From JBJXHC01 sp964538485 (lineage in GTDB: Bacteria > Bacteroidota > Ignavibacteria > UBA10030 > UBA6906): 64,000 bases of DNA. A program made the position numbers and the translations under genes. The notes below the pieces were generated by a model. That model was not told where the DNA came from and did not search any database. It worked only from the letters and a program-made list of their open reading frames with translations. This document shows positions 19,301 to 27,730 of the stretch, piece after piece; the first letter of the stretch is position 1; every line of letters starts with the position of its first letter. The DNA lies in assembly GCA_964538485.1 (NCBI GenBank), contig CAZIHJ010000001.1, positions 1-64,000 of the forward strand, in the 5' to 3' direction.

Positions 19301-20097
19301 GAGGCCACGACACTCAATGTTGCAGATTCGCTTGTGTCGGCTCCAGCTATGTTGGTGATAATACAATGGAAGATCGCCCCACTATCACTGGCATTTGTTA
19401 TTGGTATGTTCAGGGTTGCAGAATTGCCACCGACAATATCCACCCCATTCCGCACCCACACATACTGAAGAGGAAGTGTCCCCGTTGCCGAAACTGAGAA
19501 CGTGACACCATCTCCTTCCGGGACAGATCTGCTTATCGGCTGGGTTGTAATGAGCGGGGGAAGAACTGTCGGTGCTGTCTTCTTCAATTCCACGTCATCG
19601 ATATAATACACCGTGCCGCTTGTCGCGTACGGTGCGAACCAGAATCGAACACGCGCGTCATTGACGACACCGGAAAACCCGCTTGTGGTAAACTCAATGG
19701 TGTAGGTTTGCCACGAATTGGTAAGATTGACGAACCGATTGCTGAGGCCGTAGGTTGTATATGGAGAGGTTTGCTTCATGACCGTAAGCGAAACATCACG
19801 GGCATTATTTGAATATGCCGAGAATGTGAGGGTGTAGCTCGTGTTTGGTTCCAATCGTAATCCTGATTGGTAGAGTTGCACATTCGAGCCGACCGAGTTC
19901 ATGGTTAACCTCGCCGCACGCGCTCCGGTAAAGCCCGGCGACACAGATGCGTAGCTACCCGACGCGTTCGTATAGAACGTCCACGAACCCGTGCCAGTCT
20001 CAAAGCCCGGGTTTGTAAGGATGTTTCCCGTTTGAGCAGCCGCAGGGACCGAAAGGCTGGAGACAATCACGATGACATACAAAGAAACACGATTCAC
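16390..20097 (-). CDS. Large T9SS-secreted multidomain protein with Ig-like repeats
   Basis: This 1235-residue surface protein starts at a GTG preceded by AGGTG. In order it has a signal peptide (1-22), a carbohydrate-binding-like beta-sandwich (about 25-172, NPGFETGTGSW...), four Ig-like domains (about 183-263, 267-350, 353-436 and 438-522, each with W-x-x-N-G and DSGA-x-x-C motifs), a lectin-like region, an InlB-like repeat (LTAVPGSGAQFQNWSGD), a DUF1349/concanavalin-like domain, and a T9SS sorting domain (NYPNPFNPSTT). It is probably an adhesin or polysaccharide-binding protein; no catalytic motif was seen. Confidence 0.8.
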   Translation of the reverse strand: MNRVSLYVIVIVSSLSVPAAAQTGNILTNPGFETGTGSWTFYTNASGSYASVSPGFTGARAARLTMNSVGSNVQLYQSGLRLEPNTSYTLTFSAYSNNARDVSLTVMKQTSPYTTYGLSNRFVNLTNSWQTYTIEFTTSGFSGVVNDARVRFWFAPYATSGTVYYIDDVELKKTAPTVLPPLITTQPISRSVPEGDGVTFSVSATGTLPLQYVWVRNGVDIVGGNSATLNIPITNASDSGAIFHCIITNIAGADTSESATLSVVASAPIVVQNPLNRVVLIGQSAAFMVGTIGTPPFEYQWQKNGNDIPEGISASLLTAPTIPDDDGAAFRCIVTNALGRDTSAIGVLTIGELPEIVTQPLNLNVNDGQQTGFSVTADGTAPLQFQWLRNGTAVAGAVEAGYAFTPSMADSGAMMRCVVTNALGSDTSDAAVLTVHGVSPTVTANPGQQIVAQGQSASFSVSATGTGSLTYQWQKNGATIPGATGSTYTTPQTVISDSGAVFRCVVSNYVGSDTSGPAVLRVTRGTIIQIWYGNQQTFGSIGDPTPDINILGNVTSSKGIKELHYSLNGGTFKTLSRGPDTRRLVAKGDFNVDLPYTSLTNGLNRVVIRARDSVNVLAFDTVRVTYVAGNSWPGNYDINWSAVSNLPNVAQVLDGSWRIDDATGSLRPIQIGYDRLVAIGEHSWKNYEVTVPITINRIDSSGYAPPSNGAGVGFLLRWPGHSNSPASTAGLQPKTGYLPLGALAWYSYRTGTENLVIAGNNLQTLASDNTGRKLVKGVRYIFKARVETLQGGIPRYSIKVWADSLSEPVNWDLIGQAAPTDPQQGCLLLVAHHVDASFGDVMVRSVTNSRFTLAVNATGNGNVTVNPIMPDYLKGQLVTLTAVPGSGAQFQNWSGDLVGNTNPVTISMDTNKIIGASFISGGTPSTIVSDNFNAPSLNTGLWTVVNPRGDATFSLTGTQLAVTVPAGISHDVWTSGNYAPRIMQSANNVDFEVEARFQSIMDMKSQLQGIIVQQDQGNFIRFDFVRGGTSIRAFAATFANGVPTTRKDLTITSSNTLYLRVRRDGNTWTQRYSYNGTDWTTSVTFQHPLVVNAIGPFFGNAGSPVPIFNGLIDYFFNTAVPPPSTGTLAGDAEEDDATVIPVSYALHQNYPNPFNPSTTITFDLPEPASVSLKVYDMLGREIHTLAEGMYAAGRNDVAWHTGDIMSSSGVYAYRIVATGASGRAFVAHQKMILLK

Positions 20098-20291
20098 AAT
20101 AGCACCTAACCAAGTCAGGATGTATTTTCGGTGGATCTGGACGGGTTTTGACGGTAGCCTGGAAGGTTAACGTACGTAAAGGCCATTTCGTGTGGTGTGA
20201 CCGGCGTCTCCCGACTGCAGAATCTTGGATCAATGGGCAGAATACGGAAGTTCCGTCCAAACATCAAATGAGACAGGACCGGAAAAGAAAC

Positions 20292-20313
20292 AGGCGCTCT
20301 TGAAGGAGCGCCC
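20292..20313 (-). terminator. Intrinsic terminator after the multihaem cytochrome gene
   Basis: Reading the minus strand, GGGCGCTC (20313-20306) pairs with GAGCGCCT (20299-20292) around a 6-base loop and is followed by GTTTCTTTTCC. It lies about 70 bases beyond the cytochrome stop codon. Confidence 0.7.
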
Positions 20314-20334
20314 GTGCCTGAGGTACATGGGGGT

Positions 20335-20372
20335 ATCGCATCCTCAATGCGGAAGTGCATCGAGGATGCGAT
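20335..20372 (-). repeat. 11-bp inverted repeat downstream of the cytochrome gene
   Basis: ATCGCATCCTC (20335-20345) and GAGGATGCGAT (20362-20372) are perfect complements around a 16-base loop. No T-run follows in the minus direction, so this is more likely an mRNA-stabilising hairpin ahead of the terminator at 20292-20313. The remaining bases up to 20097 show nothing I recognise. Confidence 0.6.
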
Positions 20373-20381
20373 GAAAGGACC

Positions 20382-22481
20382 TCATTTCAGCAAGACCATC
20401 TTCTTTGTGGCTGAGAATGATCCTATTGTCACTCTGTACAGATAGAGACCGCTTGCAACTTTTGCTCCGCTTGCATCGCTTCCTTCCCACGATACATTGT
20501 AGTTGCCCGGCTCGAGTTCTCTATCGACCATTGTCGTAATGAGTGTCCCCAATGTATTGAAGACTTCGAGCCTGACGTACCCTTTCTCCGGCAACGAGAA
20601 GCCGATCGTTGTTGTCGGGTTGAACGGGTTGGGGTAGTTTTGCTGCAGGACGAATTCCTGTGGAATGGTCTCGTCGATTTGTTTCACGTCTGTTGGGTAC
20701 CAGCCAAGTGCTTTTTGCAATAGTGCAACGGCGTATTTCGTATTGTGGACGCCATAACTTCCGTCGCTCTTGACAAAGTAATATGTCCAGATGCCCTGAA
20801 CGAGGTCCGGACGGTTTGCGACTCGCGCAGAGTCGGCGGCAGTGACGGTGCTTCCACCGATTGGCTCGCCATCAGAACCGAGAGGCAGTCGGGCCTTGAG
20901 CACATCAAGCATCCCATGCACCTCGCTGACCACTCCTTCAACCGCGCCATCATGGTCATAGTCATACGCCGCTTGTATGTCGTTGAACTCCTCGATCTCG
21001 CCGTGGCAAGTAATACATGCCTCTACCTGATCGTGTGTGCCGCCGACGTTATCGATCATCGACATTTCATGATCCGAATGCACGCTGGAGCCGTTTACCC
21101 GCTCTGCCATATGGCAGGTCACGCAGGTGTTCTCAACTTGCGAGTGTGTATTCCGGCCTGTGAGTGTCGCGTCGCCGAACTCGTAGGAGTTTCGGCCGAG
21201 CAACATATCCGCCTGATTACTGTGATGTGGTGTGAACCGTGCGCCAAAACCATAGTACGGCGGGGTGCTTTTGACCTTCTGGACATAACGTGATTTGTGG
21301 CAGTTCATACAGAGTTGACCTGTCCCACCGACTGTGGGGACAAAGCCGTTCTTCAGCGAATCCACTCTTACAGTCCTGAGCTGATGCTCGTTTGTTATAC
21401 TATGCGGATCATGGCATGTGGTGCATGAAACGTTCTTGTTTCCGTCAGCTGCCACGCTATAGCCCGGCGCCGACTTGTTATTCGTCCACTTGACGAAAGA
21501 AGAACCACTGTGACAAGGGAAGCAGTTTGTATTTGCCGTGTGGCCTCCCTCTGCGAACGTTGAGTGTCCCGAAGCTTCCCAGTAACTGCCGAGCCGATGT
21601 TTCTTTGGCGCATCATGGCATTGCATACAAACGCCGGCATCTGTGGTGACACCGATTTTTTCGCGAGCGCCCATGTGACTTCCGCCGGGCCCGTGGCAAC
21701 TTTCACAACCAATGCTTGCCACAGGCAACATTGATGTCGGCATTGCATGATAGATTGATGAATCACGGTATGGAATCCAATAGTCTCCACCGTAAAAAGG
21801 GAGCCCGGCAAACCACGTTGAATCCCAATTTGTTTGATGTGCAAGGTAACCGAAGTTCCCGTTGTCCGTAGTCGGCTCCCATCCCGTCGTATGGCATTTT
21901 ATGCACCCACTCGCATAAGCACCCTTGCCGGTAAACGGATCGACCTCGACTTGTCCGGTGATGGCACGCGTAAACATCGTTGCATGCGGCGTTGTCTTCC
22001 ATGCCGCGGTGCTTGTCGCGTGGCATGTAACGCACTTGATGACCCCGGGGTTTCCGCCTTCGACACCCGTATACGTGCTTGCATAAAGGGTGTCAAGTGC
22101 ATTGATGCTGCCATTCGCAGAGACCCTGATAATGTACTGACCGATTTGATCCGGCATAAACCGGACGAATCCGTTGGACGGCGTATCAATCACCGCAGTT
22201 GAGTTCGCCGGCTTTGAGATAATAGACCACGCAAGGGATGTGACGTTCCCGGTGGTATCGGCAGAAAGGTACACCTTCATGTTCTGACCAACCACTCGCA
22301 AGCCCGTGGAAACAAAATATGGGCCCGAGGGTGCAGTATAATTCGGCGGACCTGATGAGCGCCGGCCTGGAGACATTGCCTCAATCTTGATCTTCACTGT
22401 CTGCGCAATGGCATCAAGCGATGTGCCTGCAAGCAGACTCAGGGCGAGCAACCCCAAACAGATTGAACCAATTCGTTTCAT
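20382..22481 (-). CDS. T9SS-secreted nine-haem c-type cytochrome
   Basis: This 699-residue protein carries nine CxxCH haem-binding motifs (CVTCH, CIKCH, CESCH, CMQCH, CFPCH, CTTCH, CMNCH, CVTCH, CITCH), an N-terminal Ig/PKD-like domain (about residues 45-125) and a C-terminal T9SS sorting domain (NYPNPFNPTTT ... KKMVLLK). It is probably a cell-surface multihaem cytochrome for electron transfer or haem-based redox chemistry. The start at 22481 gives a clean signal peptide (MKRIGSICLGLLALSLLAGTS) behind AAAGGAAA; longer forms lack a signal at the N-terminus. Partner electron carriers are not in the window. Confidence 0.88.
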   Translation of the reverse strand: MKRIGSICLGLLALSLLAGTSLDAIAQTVKIKIEAMSPGRRSSGPPNYTAPSGPYFVSTGLRVVGQNMKVYLSADTTGNVTSLAWSIISKPANSTAVIDTPSNGFVRFMPDQIGQYIIRVSANGSINALDTLYASTYTGVEGGNPGVIKCVTCHATSTAAWKTTPHATMFTRAITGQVEVDPFTGKGAYASGCIKCHTTGWEPTTDNGNFGYLAHQTNWDSTWFAGLPFYGGDYWIPYRDSSIYHAMPTSMLPVASIGCESCHGPGGSHMGAREKIGVTTDAGVCMQCHDAPKKHRLGSYWEASGHSTFAEGGHTANTNCFPCHSGSSFVKWTNNKSAPGYSVAADGNKNVSCTTCHDPHSITNEHQLRTVRVDSLKNGFVPTVGGTGQLCMNCHKSRYVQKVKSTPPYYGFGARFTPHHSNQADMLLGRNSYEFGDATLTGRNTHSQVENTCVTCHMAERVNGSSVHSDHEMSMIDNVGGTHDQVEACITCHGEIEEFNDIQAAYDYDHDGAVEGVVSEVHGMLDVLKARLPLGSDGEPIGGSTVTAADSARVANRPDLVQGIWTYYFVKSDGSYGVHNTKYAVALLQKALGWYPTDVKQIDETIPQEFVLQQNYPNPFNPTTTIGFSLPEKGYVRLEVFNTLGTLITTMVDRELEPGNYNVSWEGSDASGAKVASGLYLYRVTIGSFSATKKMVLLK

Positions 22482-22698
22482 AAAAATGTTTCCTTTCATC
22501 GATGATATTGAGCCGCGGTTGATAAACATCGGGCTGTGGGAAAAAATCAGTAAGAACGGCGGCGAAATGGGCGAACATTGGCGGTACTGATTAGATTTCG
22601 ATTCGCCCGTGTTACGAAACAGCAACGTGCGTGCCGTTATTTGATTGAAGATTTGAGAATCCGAAATCCCGATTGCTTCCCCTCAGTTCTGTCGGAGA

Positions 22699-24411
22699 AT
22701 GAGCCTTTTGTGTTGCGGACGCGAAGGCGAAGTGCTTTACATGATGAGGACAGAATACCTGCCTGTTGAGACTGAGAAATACGGCTTCACAAATGAGAAT
22801 TGCGAGGAAGGAGGAGATTCTCAGATTGCGAACCGGCTTCAGGACAATTCTGTCTTGTATTCGTTTCTCAGAAACCATAGATTCACAAGAGAAGTCCACC
22901 TTCAATCGAAGGACCAGGTTCTGGAAAATCACCAAGCACGGGGACTGTTGCAACGAAATCAACAACATACAACCACACTGGCACCAATGACTTCTTTATT
23001 GGATGCCGTTGCGGATCCGGCTTTTGTGCTCTCGCGCGCCGGAATTATCATTGCCGTGAATGAAGCAGCTGCCGAAGTGTGGAAGCAGTCGAAGCATACT
23101 CTGGTTGGCCGTGACCTGGTATCTTTTCTGAAGCCACAATCGCGTGGCGGATATTCCATGGCCTTGGAGCGTTGCTTTGTCGAAAGACAAAGGCAATTCT
23201 GTACCGTCACTTTTGAGAAGCCGGAACTGAGCAATGATTTTATGATGTCGCTTGCGACGTTTTCCGCACCAGACAGTCCGGATGATATGTTCTGCCTGTC
23301 CATTGCTCGTGACGTTACCGAAGACGTACAAAAGGACATTGACCTTCTTCGATTTTCAAACGTTGCTCACTACACATTGAATCCGCTCGAAATCACTGAT
23401 ATTCATGGACAGATTATCTATGTCAATCCCGCCTTCGAAAAGGCGAGCGGCTTTTCAAAAGAGGAGTTGATCGGAAGGGACCCGAACGTCTTTGGGAGCG
23501 GCAAACATCCTAAACGTTTCTGGCAGGAAATGTGGCAGACGATAACCTCCGGCAAGGTGTGGACCGGAGAAGTACAGAACAGGAAGAGAACTGGAGAACC
23601 ATTTCTTACGCATTTGCTTATTTCTCCCATTGTGGATCAGACCGGAAAAGTGGCGGGTTATTTCGGCATTCACCGGGACATCACAGAACAGCGACATCTT
23701 GAACACCAGCTCTTTCAGGCACAGAAGATGGAGAGTATCGGTACGCTTGCCGCGGGTATTGCACATGAAGTGGGCAACCCGCTCACATCAATTTCGTCCC
23801 TGGTGCAGGTGGTGCAGCGGACAACGCAGGAGGACTTTACCAAAGAGAAACTCGAACTGGTGAAGCATCAGGTGACGCGCATCTCGAAAATCATTCGTGA
23901 TCTTGTCGACTTCTCGCGACCTTCGACGTACGAAGTGCAACTTACAGACATCAACAAGTGTGTTCGTCAGGCTATCGACATTGTCAAAGTTGGCAAGAAA
24001 TCAAGGTCCATCCGTTTTGTTTTGAACCTTGATCCCACCGTTCCGTCGCTTCATCTCGTTCCGGATCAGGTGGAGCAAGTATTGATTAATATTCTGATTA
24101 ACGCTGTCGATGCTGTATCTGACGCGCAGCTTCCGGAACGAAAAGACGGATGCATCGAGGTCTCCTCGCGCGTCGAAGGAAAGAACCTCACGGTGATGAT
24201 TCAAGACAACGGAAAAGGAATGTCTGAGGAAGAAGTGGAAAAGATTTTTGAACCATTTTTTACAACCAAAGGAGTGGGAGAAGGAACGGGTTTGGGTCTC
24301 TGGGTCAGCTATGGTATTGTGAAGAGCTTCCACGGCCAGATTCAGGTAGAAAGCGAACCCGGTCGCGGTTCCTCCTTCAACGTTCTGCTCCCGATCCATT
24401 CCGACTACTAA
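22699..24411 (+). CDS. Soluble PAS-domain sensor histidine kinase (NtrB-like)
   Basis: This kinase of up to 570 residues has two PAS domains (about 97-205 and 215-335), an HisKA dimerisation domain with the phospho-accepting H356 in AAGIAHEVGNP, and an ATPase domain with N-box NILINAVDAV, DNGKGM, FEPFFTTK and GTGLGLW. No membrane helix is present, so it senses a cytoplasmic signal through the PAS domains; no haem- or flavin-specific residue can be assigned by eye. It lies 12 bases before an NtrC-type activator, its likely partner. The start is uncertain: the first ~96 residues are poorly structured and ATG 22987 is an alternative. Confidence 0.88.
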   Translation: MSLLCCGREGEVLYMMRTEYLPVETEKYGFTNENCEEGGDSQIANRLQDNSVLYSFLRNHRFTREVHLQSKDQVLENHQARGLLQRNQQHTTTLAPMTSLLDAVADPAFVLSRAGIIIAVNEAAAEVWKQSKHTLVGRDLVSFLKPQSRGGYSMALERCFVERQRQFCTVTFEKPELSNDFMMSLATFSAPDSPDDMFCLSIARDVTEDVQKDIDLLRFSNVAHYTLNPLEITDIHGQIIYVNPAFEKASGFSKEELIGRDPNVFGSGKHPKRFWQEMWQTITSGKVWTGEVQNRKRTGEPFLTHLLISPIVDQTGKVAGYFGIHRDITEQRHLEHQLFQAQKMESIGTLAAGIAHEVGNPLTSISSLVQVVQRTTQEDFTKEKLELVKHQVTRISKIIRDLVDFSRPSTYEVQLTDINKCVRQAIDIVKVGKKSRSIRFVLNLDPTVPSLHLVPDQVEQVLINILINAVDAVSDAQLPERKDGCIEVSSRVEGKNLTVMIQDNGKGMSEEEVEKIFEPFFTTKGVGEGTGLGLWVSYGIVKSFHGQIQVESEPGRGSSFNVLLPIHSDY

Positions 24412-24423
24412 ACTACTGGAGCC

Positions 24424-25782
24424 ATGGCACATCGCATTCTGGTTGTTGATGACGAGCAGATCATCCGGGAATCAATTTCCTATGTTCTGAAGAAGGAAGG
24501 TTACGAGGTCGAGGAGGCGGAAAACGGCAAGGTGGCTCTTGACAGGATTGCCGAACGATCCTTCAATGTGGTCATTACGGACATTGAAATGCCCGTGATG
24601 AAAGGGATCGAGTTGCTGGATAAAGTCATGCAGCAGAGTCCCGAGACGATCGTCCTCATTATTACAGCGTACGGTTCTCTTGAAACGGCGATCGCTGCGC
24701 TACGGGCAGGAGCCGGTGATTACATCCTCAAGCCGCTGGAATTTGATGAGTTACTCATCAAACTCAGACGGTTGTTGGAGGCCCGTACGCTGACACTGGA
24801 GAATCAACTGTTGCGCCGGGAGATACAGAGAGAGTTTGACTCATCTCCCATCATCGGGAAGAGTGCAGCGATGAAGCGCGTCTTCGATACGATCATGACC
24901 GTTGCAGGAACTGATTCGACGGTACTGATCACCGGCAAGAGTGGTACTGGAAAAGAGTTAGTGGCACGTGCTGTTCATTTCAACAGCAGGCGCCGTGAAC
25001 GTTCCATTGTTGCTGTGAATTGTGGCGCCATTCCCGAATCGCTGATTGAAAGCGAGCTCTTTGGCCACAAGCGTGGATCGTTTACGGGGGCAGTATCCGA
25101 CAAGATCGGGTATTTCAAGGCGGCCGAGGGGGGGACATTGTTTCTTGACGAAGTCAGCGAGATGCCGGTGAACCTGCAGGTGAAGCTGTTGCGCGCGATT
25201 GAACAGCGTGAGATCATTCCTGTTGGTACTTCCGTCCCCCAAAGTATTGATGCGAGGTTTGTGGCTTCGACCAATCGCGATTTAAAAAAGGAAGTGGAGG
25301 CGGGACGATTCCGGGAGGATTTGTACTATCGCCTCAATGTTGTGGAAGTACATCTGCCGCCGCTGAGCGAGCGCAAAGATGACATCCCGTTGTTGGCTGA
25401 ACACTTTATCGCCAAGTACCGGACAGAACTTCGGAAGGATGTCAAAGGAATCGACAGCGGGGTTATGCGGGCACTCCTCGGTCATGTTTGGAAGGGTGAG
25501 GTGCGCGAACTGAGCAATATCATCGAACGCGCGGTGATCTTCTGCAAAGGCGATTTTGTTACGATGAACGATCTTCCTGAATTTTTTCGCGGCGCTCCCG
25601 AGATAGACCTTTCCGATGACAATAAGTCGCTGCAGCACGCCATGAACGAACTCGAGAAAGTCTACATCGAGCGTGTTCTGCGGAAACATAATTTTGACAA
25701 GGAGCACACCGCAACCGCACTTGGCATCAGTCTTCCCACACTCTATCGTCGGATTAAGGAACTGGGCATCCCGCACGAGTAG
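24424..25782 (+). CDS. NtrC-family sigma54-dependent response regulator
   Basis: This 452-residue activator has a receiver domain (phospho-acceptor D53 in VVITDIEMP, K in LKPLEFD), a sigma54-interacting AAA+ domain with Walker A GKSGTGKE (171-178), the sigma54-contact loop GSFTGA (218-223, where GAFTGA is usual) and Walker B GGTLFLDE (236-243), and a Fis-type helix-turn-helix at the C-terminus (ATALGISLPTLYRRIKELG). It drives transcription from -24/-12 promoters when phosphorylated, presumably by the kinase encoded immediately upstream. Five candidate sigma54 promoters are present in this window. Confidence 0.93.
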   Translation: MAHRILVVDDEQIIRESISYVLKKEGYEVEEAENGKVALDRIAERSFNVVITDIEMPVMKGIELLDKVMQQSPETIVLIITAYGSLETAIAALRAGAGDYILKPLEFDELLIKLRRLLEARTLTLENQLLRREIQREFDSSPIIGKSAAMKRVFDTIMTVAGTDSTVLITGKSGTGKELVARAVHFNSRRRERSIVAVNCGAIPESLIESELFGHKRGSFTGAVSDKIGYFKAAEGGTLFLDEVSEMPVNLQVKLLRAIEQREIIPVGTSVPQSIDARFVASTNRDLKKEVEAGRFREDLYYRLNVVEVHLPPLSERKDDIPLLAEHFIAKYRTELRKDVKGIDSGVMRALLGHVWKGEVRELSNIIERAVIFCKGDFVTMNDLPEFFRGAPEIDLSDDNKSLQHAMNELEKVYIERVLRKHNFDKEHTATALGISLPTLYRRIKELGIPHE

Positions 25783-25785
25783 TCC

Positions 25786-25799
25786 TTCTCAATTCTGAA
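25786..25799 (+). promoter_or_regulatory. Candidate enhancer site TTCTCAATTCTGAA
   Basis: TTCTCAATTCTGAA lies about 155 bases before the predicted sigma54 start of the USP operon. The same 14-base pattern, TTCTCAnnYCTGAA, occurs upstream of hemN (42087-42100) and, reversed, upstream of PFOR (52766-52779). A related dyad, TCTCA-CGTT-TGAGA, lies at 25817-25830. A role as binding site of the adjacent NtrC-type regulator is an inference. Confidence 0.45.
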
Positions 25800-25921
25800 G
25801 CCCTTATCATCCGGCATCTCACGTTTGAGAACCGGTTGCCATTTCTTCCCCTGAAAACATCTCCCACCGTTCGCATTTGCATCAATCTGCGCGTTCTTGC
25901 CCTGATTGTCCGCTCCAATAT

Positions 25922-25937
25922 CGGCACAACGGTTGCA
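25922..25937 (+). promoter_or_regulatory. Sigma54 promoter (-24/-12) of the USP operon
   Basis: CGGCACAACGGTTGCA has the invariant GG (25923-25924) and GC (25935-25936) 12 bases apart, and matches the TGGCACG-N4-TTGCA consensus at all key positions except the first. A start near 25947 would leave a short leader with AGGAGG at 25959-25964 and ATG at 25970. Confidence 0.72.
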
Positions 25938-25969
25938 GGAGAACCTGATGGACAACCCAGGAGGAAGCA

Positions 25970-26476
25970 ATGTACATGATCAGAAATATCCTTGTACCGA
26001 CCGATTTCTCAGATTTTTCGACGGCGGCTATTGAGCATGCTTCTTCTCTCGCGCTGCTGTACGGCGCAAAAATGCACCTCGTGCATGTGATTGATACTGT
26101 TCCGGTGTTTGGGGCGCCAAATCTTGCGTTGACTGCGGAACCCATGGCCGGAGTCCTTGAGGCCAATGCCCAGGAGGAGATGAGAAAGTTCGTGTATTGG
26201 AAGCTGAAGAACAGCACAAACCTGGAACAGATAATTCTTCATGGTGACCCGTGCCAGGAAGTGGTCAACTACTCCCAGCAGCATGAAATTGACCTGATCG
26301 TAATTGCCACGCACGGCAGAACCGGTCTTGCTCACATGTTGATGGGCAGTGTTGCGGAGAAGATCGTTCGTCTTTCGTCCGTACCTGTCCTTGCAGTGAA
26401 GCCCACGGAATTGCGCGACAGGGTTTTGACGAAGGAAGACATCGAAGAGGATCTCCATGTCCTCAAACGGGAGTAA
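25970..26476 (+). CDS. Universal stress protein (UspA family)
   Basis: This 168-residue cytoplasmic protein is a single-domain universal stress protein. The ATP-binding signature is clear: D-x-I-V-I-A-T-H-G-R-T-G, then H-M-L-M-G-S-V-A-E-K-I-V near the C-terminus, which suggests the nucleotide-binding UspFG-type subgroup. The start follows AGGAGG by five bases. It heads an operon behind a strong sigma54-type promoter and overlaps the next gene by 20 bases. USPs of this kind are commonly induced under anaerobic or energy-limited conditions; the trigger here is not known. Confidence 0.92.
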   Translation: MYMIRNILVPTDFSDFSTAAIEHASSLALLYGAKMHLVHVIDTVPVFGAPNLALTAEPMAGVLEANAQEEMRKFVYWKLKNSTNLEQIILHGDPCQEVVNYSQQHEIDLIVIATHGRTGLAHMLMGSVAEKIVRLSSVPVLAVKPTELRDRVLTKEDIEEDLHVLKRE

Positions 26477-26918
26477 GTGGAATATTATGCAATCACTCGC
26501 GCACGGTGAAGATCCGGGATCGGAGAGTCGGAGAAATGCCATTGTTATGTACAGCCCCGACGTGGATCTTTGTATGAGTTTTACGCTCTACTTTCAGGAA
26601 AAGTACGACATTATTACAACAACAGATGGGAACTCGCTGCCTGCGCTTGTAGACACGTATCATCCGTCGCTCGTGATTGTTGATGCGCTACCGACAAGTT
26701 GGATCCTGGAGTTATTTGACCGATGGAAAAAAGGGAGTCAGGATATCAGCATCATGCTGTTTCGCGTATGGCGATATGAAGACCGAAAGCGGGAGGCAAC
26801 GATTCATCAGTCTATTGATTTTGTTGTGTACAAGCCAATCGATATTGACTTCGTTGCGCGTGTCATCAATAATCTCCATAAGGCGCCGGGTAGTGAGTCG
26901 GCAGAATCAAGAGTGTAG
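26457..26918 (+). CDS. Divergent single-domain response regulator
   Basis: This 153-residue protein looks like a lone receiver domain after a 25-residue leader. The usual acidic pair is reduced to Y-S-P-D-V-D, the candidate phospho-acceptor is the Asp in LVIVDALP, and the conserved Lys-Pro is kept in VVYKPID. There is no output domain. The start at 26457 overlaps the USP gene by 20 bases and has GAGGA upstream; ATG 26487 is an alternative. It may receive phosphate from a kinase such as that at 22.7 kb, or act as a non-phosphorylated adaptor. Confidence 0.7.
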   Translation: MSSNGSKWNIMQSLAHGEDPGSESRRNAIVMYSPDVDLCMSFTLYFQEKYDIITTTDGNSLPALVDTYHPSLVIVDALPTSWILELFDRWKKGSQDISIMLFRVWRYEDRKREATIHQSIDFVVYKPIDIDFVARVINNLHKAPGSESAESRV

Positions 26919-26953
26919 CCCCCTTCGTGTGAGAACAAAACAGAAGGAGAAGA

Positions 26954-27703
26954 ATGGAAAACGTTACGATGACAGTAGTCGCCGACCGGAGCCCATACGG
27001 GAGAATGGAGATTCAGAAGTTTCTCCACAGGAACTTTGTTCGCGGGATGATCATCTCCATTCTCCTGCATGCAGTGGTAGTTGGCTCCTACTATTCTGCA
27101 CTCGTTCTTGGAGAAGATGACGATAATATTCCGACGATGAAAGTACGTATTCTGAAGTACAGTGATCTCGGTCCGCCTCCCTCCATTTCACAAGCACCGC
27201 TGCCACCTGCAATGGGAGTGCAAGCACCTGTGAAGCCCTCGGTGGGTGTTCCGGTTCCGGTTCCGGATGCCGAGGTGAACCCTGAGCAGACTTTTGCCAC
27301 GCAGCAAGAACTGAGCGCAACTCCGTCCCCGGTGACTGAGGGTTTAAGTAGTGAAGATGGCATTCAGGTGACGCAGGATATTACAATAGAGGATGATCCG
27401 GACATTGATGAGTTTGTTCCATATGAAAAGGGTCCCGTGGTTGTCAAGAACGTAGTCCCGAAGTATCCTGAAATGGCGCTTCGTGCTGGTCTCGAGGGCA
27501 CGGTGTGGGTGAAAGTTCTTGTGGATAAGGATGGGAAGCCCAAAAAGGCCGTCGTCCTGAAGTCTGCTGCAGAGATCTTGAATGATGCGGCGTTGGAAGC
27601 GGCCATGCAGTTTGTTTTTACTCCGGCCGTCATGAACAGCGGCGCTGTGCGTGTGTGGGTGGCGATACCGTTCAAATTTCAGATTAATGAAAGCCCAAGC
27701 TAA
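26954..27703 (+). CDS. TonB-family energy transducer
   Basis: This 249-residue protein has a short cytoplasmic tail, one membrane helix at about residues 33-52, a Pro-rich periplasmic linker (about 73-140) and a C-terminal TonB domain of about 80 residues (PKYPEMALRAGLEGTVWVKVLVDKDG ... ALEAAMQFVFTPA, quoted in two parts). TonB couples the ExbB/ExbD proton channel to outer-membrane receptors. ExbBD are not in the window, although a TonB-dependent receptor lies at 43.8 kb. A TonB gene in a stress/ferredoxin operon is an odd placement. Confidence 0.85.
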   Translation: MENVTMTVVADRSPYGRMEIQKFLHRNFVRGMIISILLHAVVVGSYYSALVLGEDDDNIPTMKVRILKYSDLGPPPSISQAPLPPAMGVQAPVKPSVGVPVPVPDAEVNPEQTFATQQELSATPSPVTEGLSSEDGIQVTQDITIEDDPDIDEFVPYEKGPVVVKNVVPKYPEMALRAGLEGTVWVKVLVDKDGKPKKAVVLKSAAEILNDAALEAAMQFVFTPAVMNSGAVRVWVAIPFKFQINESPS

Positions 27704-27730
27704 GACCAACATCGCGTGAGGAAACAGGCA

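Noticed and set aside
20098..20290. Riboswitch in the leader of the 1235-residue protein gene
   Set aside because: The leader has some pairing potential but none of the conserved cores I know (c-di-GMP, cobalamin, SAM, TPP) could be recognised.
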